DNA of 64,000 nt from Phaeobacter bryozoorum (GTDB lineage: Bacteria; Pseudomonadota; Alphaproteobacteria; Rhodobacterales; Rhodobacteraceae). Both the position numbers and the translations under genes were made by a program. A model generated the notes under the pieces. It saw only the letters and a list, made by a program, of their open reading frames with translations. It had not been told where the DNA came from and did no database searches. Of the stretch, positions 44,687 through 53,796 are shown one piece after another. Positions within the stretch are counted from its first letter, which is position 1. Each line of letters opens with the position of its first letter. The stretch is from the NCBI RefSeq assembly GCF_041893525.1, contig NZ_CP169071.1; one strand, 5' to 3'.

Positions 44687-46453
44687 ATGAAGACGAAACG
44701 GGTCTTTGACGGACAGCGGGGTGTTATCACCTCAATTTTTGTAGCGAGTATCTTTGTTAACCTGCTTGTCCTGACAGCGCCGCTGTACATGTTGCAACTG
44801 TTTGCCCGGGTCATGGCTTCGGGCAGCATGCCAACCTTGATTGCTTTGACCACCGGCGCGGCAATCGCGCTGGTGTTCTTCTTTCTCTTTGATGTCATTC
44901 GCCAGCGCCTCGTCGCCCGCCTCGGCTCGCGGCTGGAGGCCCGGCTGAGCCCGGTTGTCCTGCAAGGGATGATCAGCGGCAACCTGCCCGCGCCTCTGCG
45001 CACGGCGGAACCGATCCGCGACATTCAGGATCTGCGCGGCTTTGTCACCAGCCCGGTGTTCATTGCGCTCCTGGACGCGCCCTGGTCGCTGCTGTTCATC
45101 GGGCTGATCTTTCTGTTCAGCCCGGTCCTGGGGCTGGTCTCGGTGGTGGGTCTGCTGATCCTGCTGGGGCTTGGCGTGCTGAGCGAGGTCTTTGCCCGCG
45201 CGCCCGGCAAGACCTCCGAGGAGGCCGCCCGCGAAACCAATGCCGCGGTTGAGGAGATGATGGTCAATGCCGAGATCATCCACGCCATGGGCAAGACCTC
45301 TGCCCAGATCGGCCGCTGGCGGGGGCGCGCCTTTACCGCCATTCTCTTTGGCACATTGGTCACCGACCGGGTGGCGCTGATGACCTCGCTGGCCAAGGCC
45401 ACCCGCATGGGTCTGCAGATCGCCGTGCTTGGCGTGGGCGTGGTGCTGGTGATCAACAACCAGCTGACGCCGGGGCTGATGATTGCCTCCTCGATCCTGC
45501 TGGGCCGGGCCGCCGCCCCGGTGGAGCAATCCATCGCCGGCTGGCGTGCCCTGCTCAAGGCCCGCAGCGCCATGGAACGGCTGAACCTCCTGCTGGCCCA
45601 TGCCGAAGACACCAGCGACCGGATGGAACTGCCCGACCCCACCGGGCGGCTGTCGGTGGAAAATGCCACCGTGGTGCTGCCGGGGCGGCAGGATCCGCTG
45701 CTTCTCGACATCACCCTGTCGCTGCAACCGGGCCATGCGCTGGGGCTGATCGGCCCGTCGGGCGCGGGCAAGACCACATTGGCGCGGGCGCTGGTGGGGC
45801 TGCAACCGCTGGTGCGGGGCCATGTGCGCATCGATGATGCCGCCCTCACCGATTGGGACCCCGAACAGATCGGCCGCCATATCGGCTTTCTGCCGCAGCA
45901 GGTGGAATTGTTCCGCGGCACCGTGGCCGAGAATATCGCCATGATGGATCCGACATCGAAACCCTCCGATGTGGTGGCCGCCGCCAAACTGGCCCGCGTG
46001 CATGAGCTGATCCTGGCCCTGCCCGGCGGCTATAACGCCGAAGTCGGCCCGCGCGGCGGGTTCCTCTCCGCAGGGCAGCGACAGCGGATTGGTCTGGCCC
46101 GCGCCTTCTTTGGCGATCGCAAGCTGATCGTGCTGGATGAGCCCAATGCCAATCTCGACCCCGAAGGCGAAGAGGCCCTGGCCGCCGCCATCGAGGAGGT
46201 CTGCACCCGTGGTGCCATCGTGGTGGTGGTGACGCATCGGCTCAACCTGTTGCGGCGGGTCAGCCATGCCGCCCTGATACAGGAAGGGCGGATTGCCCGC
46301 TTTGGCGAGGCCCGTCAGATCATCGAAGCCGCCGCCCAGCCGATGAGCCGGGCCCAGAGCGATCCCAAGGTGACCAATCTCGCACCGCGCCGGGCGGCGG
46401 CCCGGACGGACACCGATGCAGAGGCCAGCGCCGCAGAAGGAGCCCAGTCATGA
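44687..46453 (+). CDS. Type I secretion system permease/ATPase
   Basis: This 588-residue half-transporter has membrane helices in residues about 15-300 (VASIFVNLLVLTAPLYMLQLF begins the first) and an ATPase domain with Walker A LIGPSGAGKTTLARAL, the Q-loop GFLPQQVELFRGTVAENIAMM, signature LSAGQRQRIGLARAFFG and Walker B LIVLDEPNANLDPEGE. It lacks an N-terminal C39-like domain, so it belongs to the PrtD/AprD class. It follows the acidic RTX gene by about 160 bases and overlaps the adaptor gene (ATGA). The RTX protein upstream is its probable cargo. It is a different gene from the truncated exporter at the window start. Confidence 0.95.
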   Translation: MKTKRVFDGQRGVITSIFVASIFVNLLVLTAPLYMLQLFARVMASGSMPTLIALTTGAAIALVFFFLFDVIRQRLVARLGSRLEARLSPVVLQGMISGNLPAPLRTAEPIRDIQDLRGFVTSPVFIALLDAPWSLLFIGLIFLFSPVLGLVSVVGLLILLGLGVLSEVFARAPGKTSEEAARETNAAVEEMMVNAEIIHAMGKTSAQIGRWRGRAFTAILFGTLVTDRVALMTSLAKATRMGLQIAVLGVGVVLVINNQLTPGLMIASSILLGRAAAPVEQSIAGWRALLKARSAMERLNLLLAHAEDTSDRMELPDPTGRLSVENATVVLPGRQDPLLLDITLSLQPGHALGLIGPSGAGKTTLARALVGLQPLVRGHVRIDDAALTDWDPEQIGRHIGFLPQQVELFRGTVAENIAMMDPTSKPSDVVAAAKLARVHELILALPGGYNAEVGPRGGFLSAGQRQRIGLARAFFGDRKLIVLDEPNANLDPEGEEALAAAIEEVCTRGAIVVVVTHRLNLLRRVSHAALIQEGRIARFGEARQIIEAAAQPMSRAQSDPKVTNLAPRRAAARTDTDAEASAAEGAQS

Positions 46454-47853
46454 GCCGCAGCAACAGCCGGGAGCTGGCCCCGCGCGCCGCCAGCGAGATT
46501 GAAATAAACCGGGGCTTTCAGGACCTGATGCCCGATGGCTTCACCCTGCCCCGCACCCCGCCAACCCGCGTGCGCCAATTGGTGCTGTGGATGCTGGTCT
46601 GCGGCTTTGGCCTGTTTGGCGGTTTGGTGTTCTGGGCGACCAGGGCCGAGCTGACCAGCGCCGTGGTCGCCCCCGGGGAATTCACCGTGGATGGCGACCG
46701 GCTCAGCGTGCAGCATCTGGAGGGCGGCATCGTCCGCGAGATCAATGTGACCGAGGGCGATATGGTTGCCGAGGGCGATGTGATCGCGGTGCTGGACGGG
46801 CGCCGGATGCGCGCCAACCGCGCCATCCTGACCAGCCAGATGGCCAGTCTTCTGGCCCAGCAGGCGCGGCTTCAGGCGGAGCTGGCCCAGGCTGATCAGA
46901 TCGAGATCCCGGCCGAGCTGGACCAGCTGATTGCCGAGGATCCAGAGCTGGTCTCGCTGTTTGAGGTGCAGCGCGATGTCTTCGCCAGCAACCGCGCCTT
47001 GTATGAAGGTCAGGTGCAGATCCTGCGCGACCGGATTGCCCAGCTGGGCAAACAGCTCATCGGGCGGCAGGCGCGGCTGACCGCGGTCGAGGATCAGCTG
47101 ACCCTGATCAGGGGCGAGGTCGCCGATCTGCACAAGCTCTATGAAAAAGGCCTGGTTCCCAAGACCCGGCTCAGCGACCGGCTGTTGCAGGAAACCGGGC
47201 TGATGGGCACGTTTGGCGCGCTGGAAAGCGACAGCGAAAACCTTCAGGAGCGTGTCGCCGAAACCGAGGAGCGCATTCTGCAGGTGCACCGCGACACGGT
47301 GAACCGGATCTCCAGCGAAACCCAGCTGGTGCAGGAGCGTATTCTGGACCTGCGCCAGCGGCTGGATGCGGCGGAGGATGTGATCGAACGCCAGACCATC
47401 CGCGCGCCGCAGGCCGGCCGGGTGGTGGAGCTCTCCATCAATACGCTGGGCCAGGTGCTGAACCCGGGCCAGAATGTGCTGGAGCTGGTGCCCTCGGGCA
47501 GCGATCTGATTGTCGTGACCCGCGTCTCGCCCACCGATATCGACGAGGTGGTGACCGGTGGCCGGGCCCGCGTGCAGCTCACCGCCTATAGTTTCCGCTC
47601 CACCCCGCCGGTCCGGGGCGAGGTGGTGATGGTGGCGGCTGACAGCATTGCCGATCTCAACAGCGGCATTCCCTATTACCGCGTTCACATCCGCATTCCG
47701 CCCGAAGAGCTGGCGGCGCTGCCCAACGTCAAGACCCTGCCCGGCATGCCGGCCCAGGCGATGATCGAAACCGGGCGGCAGACCTTGGCGGATTACCTGC
47801 TCAGCCCGGTGCTGCGCAGCATGTCGAACGCGTTGAGAGAGGGGAATGGCTGA
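46450..47853 (+). CDS. HlyD-family type I secretion periplasmic adaptor
   Basis: This 467-residue protein has a cytoplasmic lead, one membrane segment (about 43-63, WMLVCGFGLFGGLVFWATRA), the first half-lipoyl motif QHLEGGIVREINVTEGD, a long helical hairpin (about 130-310), the second half-lipoyl motif IRAPQAGRVVELSINTLGQV, and a barrel ending in GMPAQAMIETGRQTLADYL. This ending is strongly conserved in PrtE-like adaptors. Together with the ATPase it needs an outer-membrane TolC, which is not encoded here. It is the final gene of the RTX-exporter operon and is followed by a terminator. Confidence 0.95.
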   Translation: MSRSNSRELAPRAASEIEINRGFQDLMPDGFTLPRTPPTRVRQLVLWMLVCGFGLFGGLVFWATRAELTSAVVAPGEFTVDGDRLSVQHLEGGIVREINVTEGDMVAEGDVIAVLDGRRMRANRAILTSQMASLLAQQARLQAELAQADQIEIPAELDQLIAEDPELVSLFEVQRDVFASNRALYEGQVQILRDRIAQLGKQLIGRQARLTAVEDQLTLIRGEVADLHKLYEKGLVPKTRLSDRLLQETGLMGTFGALESDSENLQERVAETEERILQVHRDTVNRISSETQLVQERILDLRQRLDAAEDVIERQTIRAPQAGRVVELSINTLGQVLNPGQNVLELVPSGSDLIVVTRVSPTDIDEVVTGGRARVQLTAYSFRSTPPVRGEVVMVAADSIADLNSGIPYYRVHIRIPPEELAALPNVKTLPGMPAQAMIETGRQTLADYLLSPVLRSMSNALREGNG

Positions 47854-47922
47854 TCAGGGATGCGCGGCCGGTAAGACGTCTGGCGTTTCATACCTGGGGG
47901 GGACCTGATCAGACTTCCTTTC

Positions 47923-47953
47923 GCCCGTCCGGCCTCTGGCCGGGCGGGTCTTT
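47923..47953 (+). terminator. Rho-independent terminator after the RTX exporter operon
   Basis: CCCGTCCGGCC and GGCCGGGCGGG form an 11-bp GC stem (one G-T pair) with a TCT loop, followed by TCTTTAT, 70 bases after the adaptor stop. Confidence 0.8.
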
Positions 47954-47990
47954 ATCTGGGCAGACCGCCGGCAGGCACCGCCGTGCAAAT

Positions 47991-48050
47991 TAGGTCCGGT
48001 TCGGCCCAAATGTTTCGCACGCGAAACATTTAGACAATAATGCTGACCTA
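47991..48050. repeat. Composite palindrome, copy 1 (putative partition or recombination site)
   Basis: Outer arms TAGGTC (47991-47996) and GACCTA (48045-48050) enclose an inner inverted repeat: AAATGTTTCG (48008-48017), spacer CACG, CGAAACATTT (48022-48031). A second copy with the same geometry lies at 53797-53856. The two bracket repA, the origin, parA, parB and ugd. ParB binding (parS) is the simplest explanation because partition sites are palindromes near the par genes; this is inference. Confidence 0.7.
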
Positions 48051-48095
48051 TTTTAAAAAGCAAACCCGTCTCTGACACGGGGCTTTTCCCCTGCC

Positions 48096-49108
48096 CTATT
48101 CCGTGGCGCGTTTCTTCACCCAGCCCAGAAAGGCCGCATCGGGGCGGCGCAGCCGCGGCGCGCCGGAACGCACCCACATTTCGCGCCAGTCGGCCTCCAG
48201 CGCATAGACGTCAATGCCGGGGATCAGGCTGCGGGCCTGTTCCAGCGCGCGCGCACTCAGCACCGGCGGGCGCTGGCTGTTGTCCAGCACCGCATGTTTC
48301 TGGGAAAAGCGGATCAGATCCCCCGGCAACTCTTCCATCGCGTAATCCGGCAGCGGCTGGGCGGTGATCATGTCGCGCAGCATCTTGCGGAACACCCGGC
48401 GCGGGCTGGCGGAGCCGGATTTCTTCAACAGCGTCTCCACCGAGATCTGCCAGCTGTCCTGGCGGCCGCAATGTTTGCGCGCCAGCTCATAGATGCGCCG
48501 CTCCAGCGGTTTGCGGAGACGGAAGTAATCGCGGCTGAGGGTCAGCACCGATTTCGACAGCACCGCGCGATAGATCCATTCGCTGAGCGTCACCACCACA
48601 TTGACCATCCGCCCGCCGCGCGCCTTGCGCACGATCTCCCAGCTCTCGATCAGGCCAAAGCCGCTGGTGACCTCCTGACCGCCGGTGACGATATTGGTGG
48701 TGATGCGGGTACCCGCCAGCCGCTCGAACGCCTCGCGCAGGCGGCGATAGGCATCGCCCGAGGTCTCGCGGTTGGTCGCCACCAGCAGATCATGGGCGGT
48801 GAGATGCAGCGTGCGGCTGACCTGCCGGCATTCACCGCCGCCATCAGCTGGCTGATGCAGAAGATCAGGATGTCCTTGTCATGGATCGTCGCCAGCCCTT
48901 TGACCGAGGGCACCACGGTGATCTCCGCACCATTATGTTCATAGTTCAGGATGCGCCGGTCCGGTCTTGTGCCGAGCGAGAACAGCGGATGCTCCATCGA
49001 GGCGAGATCGTTTTTCGGAATCGCATCGAAGATATCGCAGAGAAAGAAATCCCCCCCCTGCGCCGCGCTGCCCCCTGCGGTCATCTGGCCCGAAATCTGG
49101 CCTGCCAT
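48096..49108 (-). pseudogene. repA: RepA-type plasmid replication initiator, frameshifted
   Basis: The first part (49108 to about 48830) has the conserved roseobacter/alphaproteobacterial RepA opening: LCDIFDAIPKNDLASMEHP, FSLGTRPDRRILNYEHNG, VPSVKGLATIHDKDILIFC and SQLMAAVNAGR. It then continues in a different frame from RQVSRTLHLTAHDLLVATNR through EAFERLAGTRITTNIVTGG to RRPDAAFLGWVKKRATE. The total is 1013 bases, one short of a whole number of codons. The break lies at GCCGGCAGG (about 48827-48835); loss of one base, or of four bases from a GGCC repeat, would explain it. No slippery heptamer for programmed shifting is visible. Intact proteins of this family are about 340 residues. Error in the sequence or true inactivation are both possible. 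Confidence 0.85.
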
Positions 49109-49211
49109 ATTGCTGTCCCGTCTGCTCTGCCCGCCCCCCGCTTATCCGGGCCTTATGGCCTCTTTCGGGGTGACTCGCGTCTTCGTGGTTTTGATTACGC
49201 CCACCCTAAAG

Positions 49212-49220
49212 TTATCCACA
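49212..49220 (+). promoter_or_regulatory. DnaA box
   Basis: TTATCCACA matches the consensus DnaA binding site exactly. It lies next to the iteron-like repeats, upstream of repA. Confidence 0.8.
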
Positions 49221-49231
49221 CCACTTCTCAA

Positions 49232-49293
49232 CGGGGGTTCGGAGTCACCGGTTCGGGGGTTCAGAAGTCAGTCTTTCGGGGTTTCGGAATCGC
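49232..49293 (+). repeat. Three iteron-like direct repeats with about 22-base spacing
   Basis: CGGGGGTTCGGAGTCAC (from 49232), CGGGGGTTCAGAAGTCAG (from 49254) and CGGGGTTTCGGAATCGC (from 49277) share the core CGGGG(G/T)TTCRGARTC. Their starts are 22 and 23 bases apart, about two helical turns, as expected for initiator-binding iterons. Weaker relatives lie at about 49163-49200. Confidence 0.7.
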
Positions 49294-49490
49294 AGCAGCC
49301 CGAAAATCGGCTCCAAACGCCAATGAAAAAAGGGCTTTGCCGCCACTGGTGTTGCGCCTTAACTTATATATAACTCAATTATAACAGGTAGAAAAAATCG
49401 ACAGGGCAGAAATTGCCCCGGTCCCGCCCCGGATCCCGCCGGTTTCTTATGCCGCAACCCCCGGATTTGCTTAGAAAATTCAAAACAGAT

Positions 49491-49513
49491 GCGCATATAT
49501 CTTTCATGTGCGC
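49491..49513. promoter_or_regulatory. Inverted repeat upstream of parA (possible operator)
   Basis: GCGCATAT and ATGTGCGC form 8-base arms (one mismatch) around a seven-base spacer, about 95 bases before the parA start in an AT-rich promoter-like stretch. Partition operons are usually autoregulated by ParA, so an operator is plausible. Confidence 0.45.
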
Positions 49514-49606
49514 TGTTTTATGCTATCATCTCCAAAAGGTCGCACATCAAACAGGGAGCCCTATAGGATCCCTGCACCGGCGGACCCAGGCAGAGGCGTG
49601 AGAGCA

Positions 49607-51022
49607 ATGGCACGAGACATCCAGAAGAAAGATCCAGGCCGCAATGCGGCCGGGCTGCCCCCCTATTTCAACATCGACCCCGACGCCGCCCTGGGCGATC
49701 TGGAGGCCCCCACCAGCACCGGCGGCTTTGCCGATATCGCCGAGGCCTGCGCGCGCGGCCGGGCCGATCTCTCCAGCCGGGGCATGAACGAAGAGGGCCG
49801 CAAGGAGCTGCGCCTGTTCTCCACCTGGGAGATCACCCGCTATCTGATCCCGGTCGCCCAGGCCCATTTCCGCCGGGTGCTGAAGGCCAACCCAGATCTG
49901 CCGCAGGGCCGCTCCGAGACCGAAGGTGGCGCCAAATGGTTCACCCTCGACGAGGTGCTGCGCCTGCGCGCGCATTTTGCCGCGCAGGGCTCCAAGGCGA
50001 AGGATTACCAGCCCTACCGCCCCGAAGGGCTGCCCGCCAAAATGGTCGCTGTCGCCAACTTCAAGGGCGGCGTCGGCAAGACCTCCACAGCGGCCCATCT
50101 GGCGATGTCGGCGGCGCTGGATGGCTACAAGGTGCTGGTGATCGATCTTGATAGCCAGGGTTCGATGACCTCGATCTTTGGTGGCCGCGTGGAGGATGAA
50201 TGGCAGACCGCCTTTCCGCTCTTGGCGCGCCATTACGGCGATCACCTGCGCCTGGAAAACCAGCGCCGTCTGGATCGCGGCGATGCGCCCCAGCCGCTGG
50301 ACGACAGCCTGTCGGCGGCGATGGGCATGACGGCAGCGGATGTGATCCAGCCCACCCATTGGCCCAATATCGATCTGATCGGCGCGCAGCTGAACCTCTA
50401 CTGGGCGGAGTTCCAGATCCCGGTCTGGCGGATGGCCGCGCGCAGCTGGAAGCTCTGGGATGCGCTCACCGAGCGGCTGGAGGCCGACGGGGTGCTGGAG
50501 CAATACGACGTGATCTTCATCGACACGCCGCCGGCGCTTGGCTATCTCACCATCAACGGGCTGTCGGCGGCGGATATCCTTCTGGTGCCGATGGGCGCGT
50601 CGTTTCTGGAATTCGACAGTACGGGGCGGTTCTTCGATATGCTGCATTCCACCTTCGCCTCCATCGAGGAGGGCGAGAACCTGGCGGCGCGCGCGCTGGG
50701 GCGGCCGGAGATTGCCTTTGAATGGGATGCGGTGCGCACGGTGATCACCCGCTATGACGGCGCCCAGCAGGGCGAGCTGGCGGCCTTGATGCAGGCCTAT
50801 CTGGGGCCCACCCTGTCGCCGCACCGGCAGGATTACACCGCGCTGATCGGTCAGGCCGGCGAGCAGGTCAATGGCATCTACGAGGCCGATTACCGCGATT
50901 TCAACCGCGAGACCTACGCAAGGGGGCGCGAGACCTTTGACGCCACCTATGCGGCCTTCAAGCGGCTCCTGCTGGCGGTCTGGCGCCGGGATGAGTTGCA
51001 GATGCAGCGCGCGGCGCAGTAA
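49607..51022 (+). CDS. parA: ParA-type partition ATPase
   Basis: The start at 49607 is chosen over an upstream in-frame ATG (49508) because conserved sequence begins about here. The 471-residue protein has an N-terminal DNA-binding region (about 1-140) and a deviant Walker A motif FKGGVGKTSTAAHLA at about 150, followed by VLVIDLDSQGSMTSIFG and the Walker B region DVIFIDTPPALGYLTING. The length and long N-terminal extension fit the type Ia ParA proteins encoded beside RepA-type initiators in Rhodobacterales. It drives plasmid segregation with ParB. It is divergent from repA across the origin and 101 bases upstream of parB. Confidence 0.94.
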   Translation: MARDIQKKDPGRNAAGLPPYFNIDPDAALGDLEAPTSTGGFADIAEACARGRADLSSRGMNEEGRKELRLFSTWEITRYLIPVAQAHFRRVLKANPDLPQGRSETEGGAKWFTLDEVLRLRAHFAAQGSKAKDYQPYRPEGLPAKMVAVANFKGGVGKTSTAAHLAMSAALDGYKVLVIDLDSQGSMTSIFGGRVEDEWQTAFPLLARHYGDHLRLENQRRLDRGDAPQPLDDSLSAAMGMTAADVIQPTHWPNIDLIGAQLNLYWAEFQIPVWRMAARSWKLWDALTERLEADGVLEQYDVIFIDTPPALGYLTINGLSAADILLVPMGASFLEFDSTGRFFDMLHSTFASIEEGENLAARALGRPEIAFEWDAVRTVITRYDGAQQGELAALMQAYLGPTLSPHRQDYTALIGQAGEQVNGIYEADYRDFNRETYARGRETFDATYAAFKRLLLAVWRRDELQMQRAAQ

Positions 51023-51123
51023 CGGGCTAAAAACGCAAAGCGCCTCATACTGCGACCCTGCACCCCCCAAAGGGCAAACAGGGCGTGCAGGGATCAGAAC
51101 AGGCGCAGGAAGAGGACAGGCAG

Positions 51124-52251
51124 ATGGCAAAACGCAAACGGCTTTCACCGGCACAGCCGACCTATCTCAGCACGGCACCTGAGAACAAATCCGCCCTCGG
51201 CGGCCCCGGTTCGCTGTCAGCGCCGCCGATTGCGCAGGTCGCCTCCGAAGCCGCCACAGAGGGCGCGCTGCAGGAGCTGACAGCGGTGCTGGAGACCGCC
51301 CGCGCCAAGGGGCTGATGATCGAGGAGATCGCGCTTGGCGCCATCGACGAGACCCATCTGGTGCGCGACCGGCTGGAGCAGGACGAGGAAGAGATGGGGG
51401 CGCTGGTCGGATCCCTGCGCGCCCGTGGCCAGCAGACCCCGATCGAGGTGGTCGCCCTGGGCGCGCAGGCCCCGGCGGGCAAGACCCATGGTCTGATCTC
51501 CGGCTGGCGCCGTCTGACCGCGATGCGCAGGCTATATGCCGAGAGCAATGATCCTGCCTTTGCCACCATCAAGGCGCTGGTGATCCAGCCCGACGGGGCC
51601 GAGGGCGCCTATGTGGCGATGGTCGAGGAAAACGAAATCCGGGTGAACCTCTCCCATTATGAACGCGCCCGCATTGCGGTGCGGGCGCTGCGCGAAGGGG
51701 TCTACAGCAGCCAGAAATACGCGCTGCAATCGCTCTTTGCCAATGCCACCCGCGCCAAACGCTCCAAGATCGGCAGCTTTGTCACCCTGGTCGAGGCGCT
51801 GGATGAGGAGCTGCTGTTTCCCACCGCCATCCGCGAGAAACTTGGATTGGGGCTGGCGCGGGCCTTTGTGCAGGATCCGGGCTTTGCCGATGCGGTGGTC
51901 GCGGCCCTGCGCGCCACCGCCCGCCCCACAGCAGAGGCGGAACAGGCGCTGCTGAGCCAGCTGCTTGAGGCCCATGAGGGGAGTGAGATCGCGCCGACAG
52001 ATCCGCCGGAGGCGACCCCTGCCCCGGTTCCGTCCTCTGCCCCGGGTTCCTCTCCGGGTCCTTCTCCGGTGCCACGGGTGCGCAGCCTGGATCCGGCGGA
52101 CAGCATCGGCGCACATGAGCGGGTGAGCGTGCAGGCCGCCGCTGGCGTGCGGCTGGGATTCACCCCCGGCCAGCAGCGGATCGAACTCACCGGGACAGCG
52201 GTGGACAGCACCCTGATGGAGGATCTGAAGGCCTGGCTGCGCACCCGCTGA
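51124..52251 (+). CDS. parB: ParB-type partition protein
   Basis: Start 51124 follows AGGA at suitable spacing; an in-frame ATG at 51085 would add 13 residues. The 375-residue protein has the ParB N-terminal nuclease-like domain: LVGSLRARGQQTPIEVV, LISGWRRLTAMRRLY, and AYVAMVEENEIRVNLSHYERARI. A central helical DNA-binding region follows (KRSKIGSFVTLVEALDE), then a Pro/Ser-rich linker (about 290-325) and a short C-terminal dimer domain. It should bind centromere sites, possibly the palindromes at 47991 and 53797. It is in one operon with parA. Confidence 0.93.
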   Translation: MAKRKRLSPAQPTYLSTAPENKSALGGPGSLSAPPIAQVASEAATEGALQELTAVLETARAKGLMIEEIALGAIDETHLVRDRLEQDEEEMGALVGSLRARGQQTPIEVVALGAQAPAGKTHGLISGWRRLTAMRRLYAESNDPAFATIKALVIQPDGAEGAYVAMVEENEIRVNLSHYERARIAVRALREGVYSSQKYALQSLFANATRAKRSKIGSFVTLVEALDEELLFPTAIREKLGLGLARAFVQDPGFADAVVAALRATARPTAEAEQALLSQLLEAHEGSEIAPTDPPEATPAPVPSSAPGSSPGPSPVPRVRSLDPADSIGAHERVSVQAAAGVRLGFTPGQQRIELTGTAVDSTLMEDLKAWLRTR

Positions 52252-52272
52252 ACAGAGTCTGAGGATGATGTG

Positions 52273-52307
52273 AAAAGACCCTGATACAGCTGTATCAGGG
52301 TCTTTTT
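52273..52307. terminator. Bidirectional rho-independent terminator between parB and ugd
   Basis: AAAAGACCCTGATACAG and CTGTATCAGGGTCTTTT form a perfect 17-bp palindrome ending in T5 on the plus strand and, reading the other way, in T4. It lies between two convergent genes. Confidence 0.93.
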
Positions 52308-52333
52308 GTGTTTGGGGTGATGACCGGGTGGGT

Positions 52334-53638
52334 TTAGCGGCCCACCCCGATATAGGTCTCGAACCCGGCGCGTTTGGCGGCTTTGGCGGTGTAGATATTG
52401 CGCAGATCCACCATCCGGGGCTGCGCCATCTTGCGCCCCAGCGCCTTCAGGTCGAGGGCGCGGAATTCATTCCATTCCGTCAGCAGCACCACCAGATCCG
52501 CATTGCGCACGGCCTTGTAGGGATCGTCTTCCCATTTGACACCGGGCAGCAGATCGCGGCCTTCGGCCTCGCCCTGCGGGTCCACCACCCGCACCTTGGC
52601 GCCGCCGCCGATCAGGGCCGGCACGATGGTGAGGCTGGGGGCCTCGCGCATGTCATCGGTGTTGGGTTTGAAGGTGACGCCAAGCACCGCGATGGTCTTG
52701 CCGTTGAAACTGCCGTCACAGGCATCGCGCAGCTTCTCCAGCATCCGCGCCTTGACCTCCTGATTGACCCGCATCACCGTTTCGGTGATCTGCATCGGAT
52801 AGGCGTGGTCCTGCCCGATGCGCGCCAGCGCGGCGGTGTCCTTCGGGAAACACGACCCGCCATAGCCGGGACCGGCATGCAGAAACTTATTGCCGATGCG
52901 CCCGTCCAGCCCGATGCCACGGGCGACCTCCTTTACATCGGCGCCCACCCGTTCACAGAGGCCTGCGATTTCATTCATGAAGGTGATCTTGGTCGCGAGA
53001 AACGCATTGGCGGCATATTTGATCATCTCGGCGCTTTCGAGATCGGTGGTGAGGATCGGGAAATCGCGCAAATATAATGGCCGGTAGATCTCGGCCATGA
53101 CCTCGGCGGCGCGGTCGTTCTGCACGCCGACAACCACCCGGTCGGGGCGCATGAAATCATCAATCGCCGCCCCTTCGCGCAGGAATTCCGGATTGGAGGC
53201 GACGTCAAATTCCGCCGCCGGATTGGCTTTGGCAATCACCTGTTTCACCTGCCGGTTGGTGCCCAGGGGCACGGTCGATTTGGTGACCACCACGGTATAG
53301 CCCTGAAGGGCGGCGGCGATCTCCTCGCTGGCGGCCATCACATAGGTGAGATCGGCATGGCCATCGCCGCGCCGCGTGGGCGTGCCGACGGCGATGAACA
53401 CCGCTTCGGCCTCGGCCACGGCGGCGGCCAGATCATCGGTAAAGGACAGCCGGCCCGCAGCCACATTGCGCGCCATCAGATCCTCCAGCCCCGGCTCGTA
53501 GATCGGCACCTCGCCGGCCTGCAGCCGCGCAATCTTGGCCGCATCCTTGTCGACACAGATCACATCATGGCCAAAGTCGGAAAAACAGACGCCGGAGACC
53601 AATCCGACATATCCGGTGCCAATCATTGCAATGCGCAT
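52334..53638 (-). CDS. ugd: UDP-glucose 6-dehydrogenase
   Basis: The enzyme makes UDP-glucuronate from UDP-glucose. The start at 53638 follows AAAGGA; the long open frame upstream is not conserved. The 434-residue protein begins MRIAMIGTGYVGLVSGVCFS, has PTRRGDGHADLTYV, the catalytic cysteine in GPGYGGSCFPKDT and the C-terminal GVTFKPNTDDMREAPSL. It lies between parB and the second palindrome, so a sugar gene has become part of the replication block. Its product feeds the epimerase gene that follows on the same strand. Confidence 0.97.
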   Translation of the reverse strand: MRIAMIGTGYVGLVSGVCFSDFGHDVICVDKDAAKIARLQAGEVPIYEPGLEDLMARNVAAGRLSFTDDLAAAVAEAEAVFIAVGTPTRRGDGHADLTYVMAASEEIAAALQGYTVVVTKSTVPLGTNRQVKQVIAKANPAAEFDVASNPEFLREGAAIDDFMRPDRVVVGVQNDRAAEVMAEIYRPLYLRDFPILTTDLESAEMIKYAANAFLATKITFMNEIAGLCERVGADVKEVARGIGLDGRIGNKFLHAGPGYGGSCFPKDTAALARIGQDHAYPMQITETVMRVNQEVKARMLEKLRDACDGSFNGKTIAVLGVTFKPNTDDMREAPSLTIVPALIGGGAKVRVVDPQGEAEGRDLLPGVKWEDDPYKAVRNADLVVLLTEWNEFRALDLKALGRKMAQPRMVDLRNIYTAKAAKRAGFETYIGVGR

Positions 53639-53796
53639 GGGGGCGGTCCTTTGCTGTTGCCTCATATCCTCCGCTTGCAGGGGCGGAGTGTTGGGGATCA
53701 GACATATACGGGCGCGCGGGAAGCGGGAACCGGAATTTTGGTCAGGACTTAGGCTGATCAGGGTGCGGAAGTGGCCCAATGGGGCGGGGAGTGAAA

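Larger units (their letters stand above)
49140..49400. other. Putative origin of replication (oriV) between repA and parA
   Basis: This gap between the divergent repA and parA genes holds iteron-like direct repeats, a perfect DnaA box and an AT-rich stretch (49360-49385, taacttatatataactcaattataac), the usual parts of an iteron-type origin. GC content falls well below the neighbours. Confidence 0.75.

Noticed and set aside
48820..48840. Programmed frameshift as explanation for the split repA
   Set aside because: I see no slippery heptamer or strong downstream hairpin at the junction; mutation or sequence error is simpler.
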